Source of the DNA: Halobacillus sp. Marseille-P3879
GTDB taxonomy: Bacteria; Bacillota; Bacilli; Bacillales; Halobacillaceae
Length of the DNA: 64,000 nt
Assembly: GCF_900240285.1 (NCBI RefSeq)
Contig: NZ_OESS01000003.1
Location: forward strand, 806,001 to 870,000
Direction of reading: 5' to 3'
The position numbers and the translations under genes were made by a program. Below are positions 61,739 through 64,000 of this stretch, in pieces. How positions within the stretch are numbered: the first letter of the stretch is position 1; every line of letters begins with the position of its first letter. The notes below the pieces were generated by a model. The model was given only the letters and a program-made list of their open reading frames with translations. It did not search any database and was not told the DNA's origin.

Positions 61739-62956
61739 ATGGCTGCAAAGTATATGAGGCAATTGGATAAAATGGGAAGGGTTGTTATCCCTAAAGACAT
61801 TCGAGATGAACTTGATTTAAAAGGAAATCAATTAGGGGTGTATGAAATCGGTAATAACCACGGGTTAAAAATAGTGAAGGAGGAACAAAAAGAAGAAGCC
61901 AAAACTTTGGACCGTTACGGCCGGGTGGTTATACCAATCGAACTGAGGCAGAAACTGAAATGGCAAGAAGGCAAACAGGTAGAAATTAAAATTGTTAATG
62001 AAGAGGTTATTATCAATGATGATCTTCAGGGATGTGCCATTTGTGAAAGGGAGCAGTCTCTTCTCCAGGTAAAAGGAAAGTATGTTTGTGAGGAATGTCT
62101 CGGGATATTAAATACCAGAATTGTCGATCGGTGGGCAGTGGTATTTCACAACTTATTGGGAAAGTATCGCGAGTACGGCAGAAACGCACTTACTTTTAAA
62201 GATCCAGAAGACATCCATCAAGCCCGGGTATATGGACGCCGTTTGAAAGCTATGCTTTTATTTATAAATGTGTCCCGTAACCATCCTCTTTTGGCTCCAC
62301 TCAAAGAAGCTCATAAGCTTTTAGGAAATGTTAGAGAACTTGACGTTTTTCTTAGTGAATTTATTGAACGGACCAAGCTTGAAGAAAATAACAAATCACT
62401 CTCTGTATATGCTCAGTTGCAGGAAGTAGTGGCAGATAACAGAAAGAAACATAAACAAAAGCTTGAAAATAAGCTCCCAGAGATCATAAGTGATCATTAT
62501 TACGGCCTGTGGGAAGAATTTATAAAAGATGAACTTCGACAATACGTGGTTCCTTTATCCGTAGAGCAGCGTTTAAGCTCCAAGGAACAATCCTTTCAAA
62601 AAGCTGTGGATGAGTTTGAGGAGGCTGTACGGAATTCCAGTAGAGATTCCGGGGAATCACTTGATGCATTACACAGAGTAAGGATTGAAGCCAAATACCT
62701 GCGCTACGTTTGCAGGTATCTTAATCAAATGTTTGAAGACAATTATAAAAAGCAGGCTGACTATTATGAAGGCATTCAAGACCAACTTGGGGTTATTAAT
62801 GACCTGAAAGATTGGCTGAAGATAATTAACAAACATCAGAAACGGATAGATGCAAAGAAGAAGCATATAAAGTCGGTTAAGTTAAATCTAAAGAATGAAT
62901 TGGCCGGACGAGTGGAAGAAGTGAATATAATGAAGATTGCTGATAAACAGCTCTGA
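61739..62956 (+). CDS. AbrB-AbrB-zinc-CHAD fusion protein
   Basis: Unusual protein of about 405 residues. Two SpoVT/AbrB-type swapped-hairpin motifs come first (LDKMGRVVIPKDIRDEL at about 9-25 and LDRYGRVVIPIELRQKL at 57-73), then a four-cysteine site (CAIC at 99-102, CEEC at 117-120) as in AbrB-like proteins with a zinc ribbon, then a CHAD domain (about 135-390) with HQARVYGRRLKAM, LLGNVRELDVF and LHRVRIEAKYLRY. CHAD domains bind polyphosphate; AbrB domains bind DNA. The frame is open from a TTG at 61655 but the ATG at 61739 has AAGGTGG in place; ATG 61754 is also possible. A polyphosphate-responsive DNA-binding protein is an inference. No partner gene is adjacent. Confidence 0.85.
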   Translation: MAAKYMRQLDKMGRVVIPKDIRDELDLKGNQLGVYEIGNNHGLKIVKEEQKEEAKTLDRYGRVVIPIELRQKLKWQEGKQVEIKIVNEEVIINDDLQGCAICEREQSLLQVKGKYVCEECLGILNTRIVDRWAVVFHNLLGKYREYGRNALTFKDPEDIHQARVYGRRLKAMLLFINVSRNHPLLAPLKEAHKLLGNVRELDVFLSEFIERTKLEENNKSLSVYAQLQEVVADNRKKHKQKLENKLPEIISDHYYGLWEEFIKDELRQYVVPLSVEQRLSSKEQSFQKAVDEFEEAVRNSSRDSGESLDALHRVRIEAKYLRYVCRYLNQMFEDNYKKQADYYEGIQDQLGVINDLKDWLKIINKHQKRIDAKKKHIKSVKLNLKNELAGRVEEVNIMKIADKQL

Positions 62957-63002
62957 TTCCTATGAGGCCACTGAAAAAGTCCTTTCTAAACGAATCGCTT
63001 AT

Positions 63003-63180
63003 CGGTGGATGCTTGCCGCGGGCACGGACTCAGTTAAGTTGGCCAAGAAGATCGCTTGACCAAGTGGATCTTCGGCTCGCGCTGTTCCCGCGACGCACCG
63101 GACGTGCTAGTGTCGATGTTGGCCACAGGACGTGGGTGGTTTTAATCGACCAGGTGTCACCACCGAGCGCTCATCGTGGC
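63003..63180. other. GC-rich block with nested palindromes inside the IS remnant
   Basis: Markedly GC-rich compared with its surroundings. It contains GAAGATC...GATCTTC (63047-63073) with an inner CTTG/CAAG stem, and CGCGGG...CCCGCG across 63018-63092. An 85-codon frame runs through it but lacks a ribosome site and has odd composition. It resembles repetitive GC-rich intergenic blocks of Bacillaceae genomes, which I cannot verify here. Confidence 0.5.
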
Positions 63181-63198
63181 ATCAAGAGAGGTAAAACG

Positions 63199-63248
63199 AA
63201 AAAGAGTGATTTTCTTTGATGGATAAAAGAGAGTCACTCTTTTTTTGT
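63199..63248 (+). terminator. Terminator-like hairpin inside IS remnant
   Basis: AAAAGAGTGA and TCACTCTTTT separated by about 28 bases, followed by T residues. Confidence 0.55.
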
Positions 63249-63351
63249 ACAATGAAAGGAATACATAAAAGGGAGGGATTGGATGATAGATAGACAAAAC
63301 AATTATCCATGAACTTTAGGCAATTGGAGGGACTATAATTCCGTTTCCATA

Positions 63352-63574
63352 AAATCAGAGGAACACCAAAACCAACTAGCATTCCAGAACAGCGAATCCT
63401 TTATAGAAAGAGCAAAAGAACGATATAAAATTGAAGCGAAGAAGAGCGAGTTGAAGCATAGACACGGATATGAGACTGGCTCATCTTCGGGTCTCCGAGG
63501 CATGTGTATACAAGGAGCAATGGCGATATTCAGCCTTTAATCTAAAGCAAATGATGAAGCTCAAGGAGGAATAA
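63352..63574 (+). pseudogene. Transposase C-terminal fragment (frameshifted)
   Basis: The frame from 63352 reads ERAKERYKIEAKKSELKHRHGY then SSGLRGMCIQGAMAIFS, the typical end of an IS1182-type DDE transposase (Arg-rich, IEAKxxELKxRHG, GMxxQGAxA). It meets a stop at 63538, while the next frame continues AFNLKQMMKLKEE to a stop at 63574, showing a one-base insertion. No upstream catalytic core remains. Decayed, non-functional. Confidence 0.8.
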
Positions 63575-63600
63575 TAGGGGAAGTACCTTCTTAAGATCAA

Positions 63601-63650
63601 AAGATAGAGGCGGGTTGAACGGTTGCTTCGTTCAACCCGCCCCTATCTTT
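63601..63650 (+). terminator. Strong hairpin at the 3' end of the IS remnant
   Basis: AAGATAGAGGCGGGTTGAACG pairs with CGTTCAACCCGCC and CTATCTT (one bulge). It follows the transposase remnant and lies 27 bases inside the right inverted repeat. Confidence 0.85.
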
Positions 63651-63749
63651 ACACATCACTTGAAAACGTGAAGTTCTTCAGTGGCCTCGATTCTTATTGG
63701 GCTGTTTTTTTTGTTCTAAGGAATTATAAAATCCCAAGCTGTGGAGAAA

Positions 63750-63827
63750 GACACTCGACATAAGCAATTTGACCTGCAGCAGGGAAGAGCGCCTTCCTCC
63801 TGCCGTTTTGCTTATGCGTGGCGTGTC
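63750..63827. other. Long imperfect hairpin, possible structured RNA
   Basis: GACAC...CATAAGCAA pairs with TTGCTTATG...GTGTC, and inside it GCAG-AGG-AAG pairs with CTT-CCT-CTGC. About 78 bases, no T-run. It lies 75 bases before the last small ORF. Could be a leader structure or a non-coding RNA; no known family is recognised. Confidence 0.5.
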
Positions 63828-63902
63828 TGGCCAGCGTCTTTGTTCTTTTCACACTTCTAGGCATTCGCACATATGATGACTTGCATAAAGAGGTGGTGAA
63901 GC

Positions 63903-64000
63903 ATGAAGAAGGAAATGAGAAAACATAACCAGGATCCGATGGCAATCGAACAAGAAGAGTGGAGAAAAAGACAGATAAAAGGACGAATGAAACAAGTACT
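63903..64000 (+). CDS. Small hypothetical protein, 5' part (runs off window)
   Basis: ATG at 63903 with AAAGAGGTGGTG upstream begins a hydrophilic, strongly charged peptide (MKKEMRKHNQDPMAIEQEEW, then Arg/Lys-rich). It is open to the last base of the window. I do not recognise the family. The good ribosome site supports it as a real gene. Confidence 0.55.
   Translation, partial: MKKEMRKHNQDPMAIEQEEWRKRQIKGRMKQV

Larger units (their letters stand above)
62964..63688. mobile_element. Remnant insertion sequence with intact ends
   Basis: 725-bp element bounded by a perfect 12-bp inverted repeat, GAGGCCACTGAA (62964-62975) and TTCAGTGGCCTC (63677-63688). Directly outside lie GATTCCTAT (62955-62963) and GATTCTTAT (63689-63697), 8 of 9 identical, which fits a target-site duplication. 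Inside are a GC-rich block and a decayed transposase 3' end, followed by a strong hairpin. Most of the transposase has been lost. An IS1182-like family is my guess from the transposase tail. Confidence 0.75.

Noticed and set aside
62962-63219. 85-codon frame across the GC-rich block
   Set aside because: No ribosome site, Arg/Pro-rich composition from a GC-rich repeat-like sequence, and it spans an IS end and a non-coding block.
63724-63945. 73-codon minus-strand frame
   Set aside because: It runs through the long hairpin and against a plus-strand ORF with a good ribosome site; no family resemblance.

Overview
The window looks like chromosome from a low-GC, spore-former-type Firmicute of the Bacillaceae, most likely a halophilic or halotolerant genus such as Halobacillus. 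That is an inference. It rests on Bacillus-type Shine-Dalgarno sequences, a complete B. subtilis-like dppABCDE-ykfABCD operon, YesMN/YesOPQ-type genes, a preQ1-I riboswitch before queC, acidic exported proteins and a NaChBac-type sodium channel. No rRNA, tRNA, CRISPR array or prophage was seen.

Layout. 1-905: 3' part of a GH10 xylanase. 1252-9050: D-glucarate operon under a GntR/FadR repressor with twin operators, comprising kdgD, ketoglutarate-semialdehyde dehydrogenase, a tripartite tricarboxylate transporter (TctC-B-A) and gudD. 9263-13431: voltage-gated sodium channel, three uncharacterised membrane proteins, a DUF2935 protein and a YpjP-like protein. 13689-19958: galacturonate operon uxaB-uxaC-uxaA-kdgA-kdgK behind a promoter with two 5'-AACAACGTTGTT-type palindromes. 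19989-41984: pectin and rhamnogalacturonan island with a TIM-barrel isomerase, a 1.37-kilo-residue PL9 pectate lyase, a MOP-superfamily transporter, a YesM/YesN two-component system, a sugar ABC importer without its own ATPase, a GH105 hydrolase, a YteT-like oxidoreductase, a YesL-like protein, an AEC transporter, an SGNH acetylesterase, a LacI regulator, kduD, kduI and an alpha/beta hydrolase. 42029-51565: dpp-ykf muropeptide uptake and recycling operon on the minus strand with a CodY-like box. 51815-54771: PAP2 phosphatase, a 55-residue YqaE/Pmp3 protein, then queC-queD-queE behind a preQ1 riboswitch. 55011-62956: SwrC-like RND exporter, Nudix hydrolase, class IV aminotransferase, metallophosphoesterase, a frameshifted DUF4870-type gene and an unusual AbrB-AbrB-zinc-CHAD fusion. 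62964-63688: remnant insertion sequence with perfect 12-bp inverted ends and 9-bp flanking repeats. The window ends in a small ORF that runs off the edge.

How it fits together. The secreted PL9 lyase cuts pectate outside the cell. Oligomers enter through the YesOPQ-like importer and are trimmed inside by GH105 and deacetylated by esterases. KduI and KduD convert the unsaturated uronate product to 2-keto-3-deoxygluconate. Galacturonate reaches the same intermediate through UxaC, UxaB and UxaA. KdgK and KdgA then split it to pyruvate and glyceraldehyde-3-phosphate. The glucarate operon handles oxidised sugar acids to 2-oxoglutarate. The LacI regulator at 38034-39026 probably controls both uxa and kdu genes, because the same palindrome lies at both promoters and at its own.

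The best candidates for something new are the AbrB-zinc-CHAD protein, the tripartite transporter wired into a glucarate operon, and the MOP/ANKH-like transporter inside a pectin locus.
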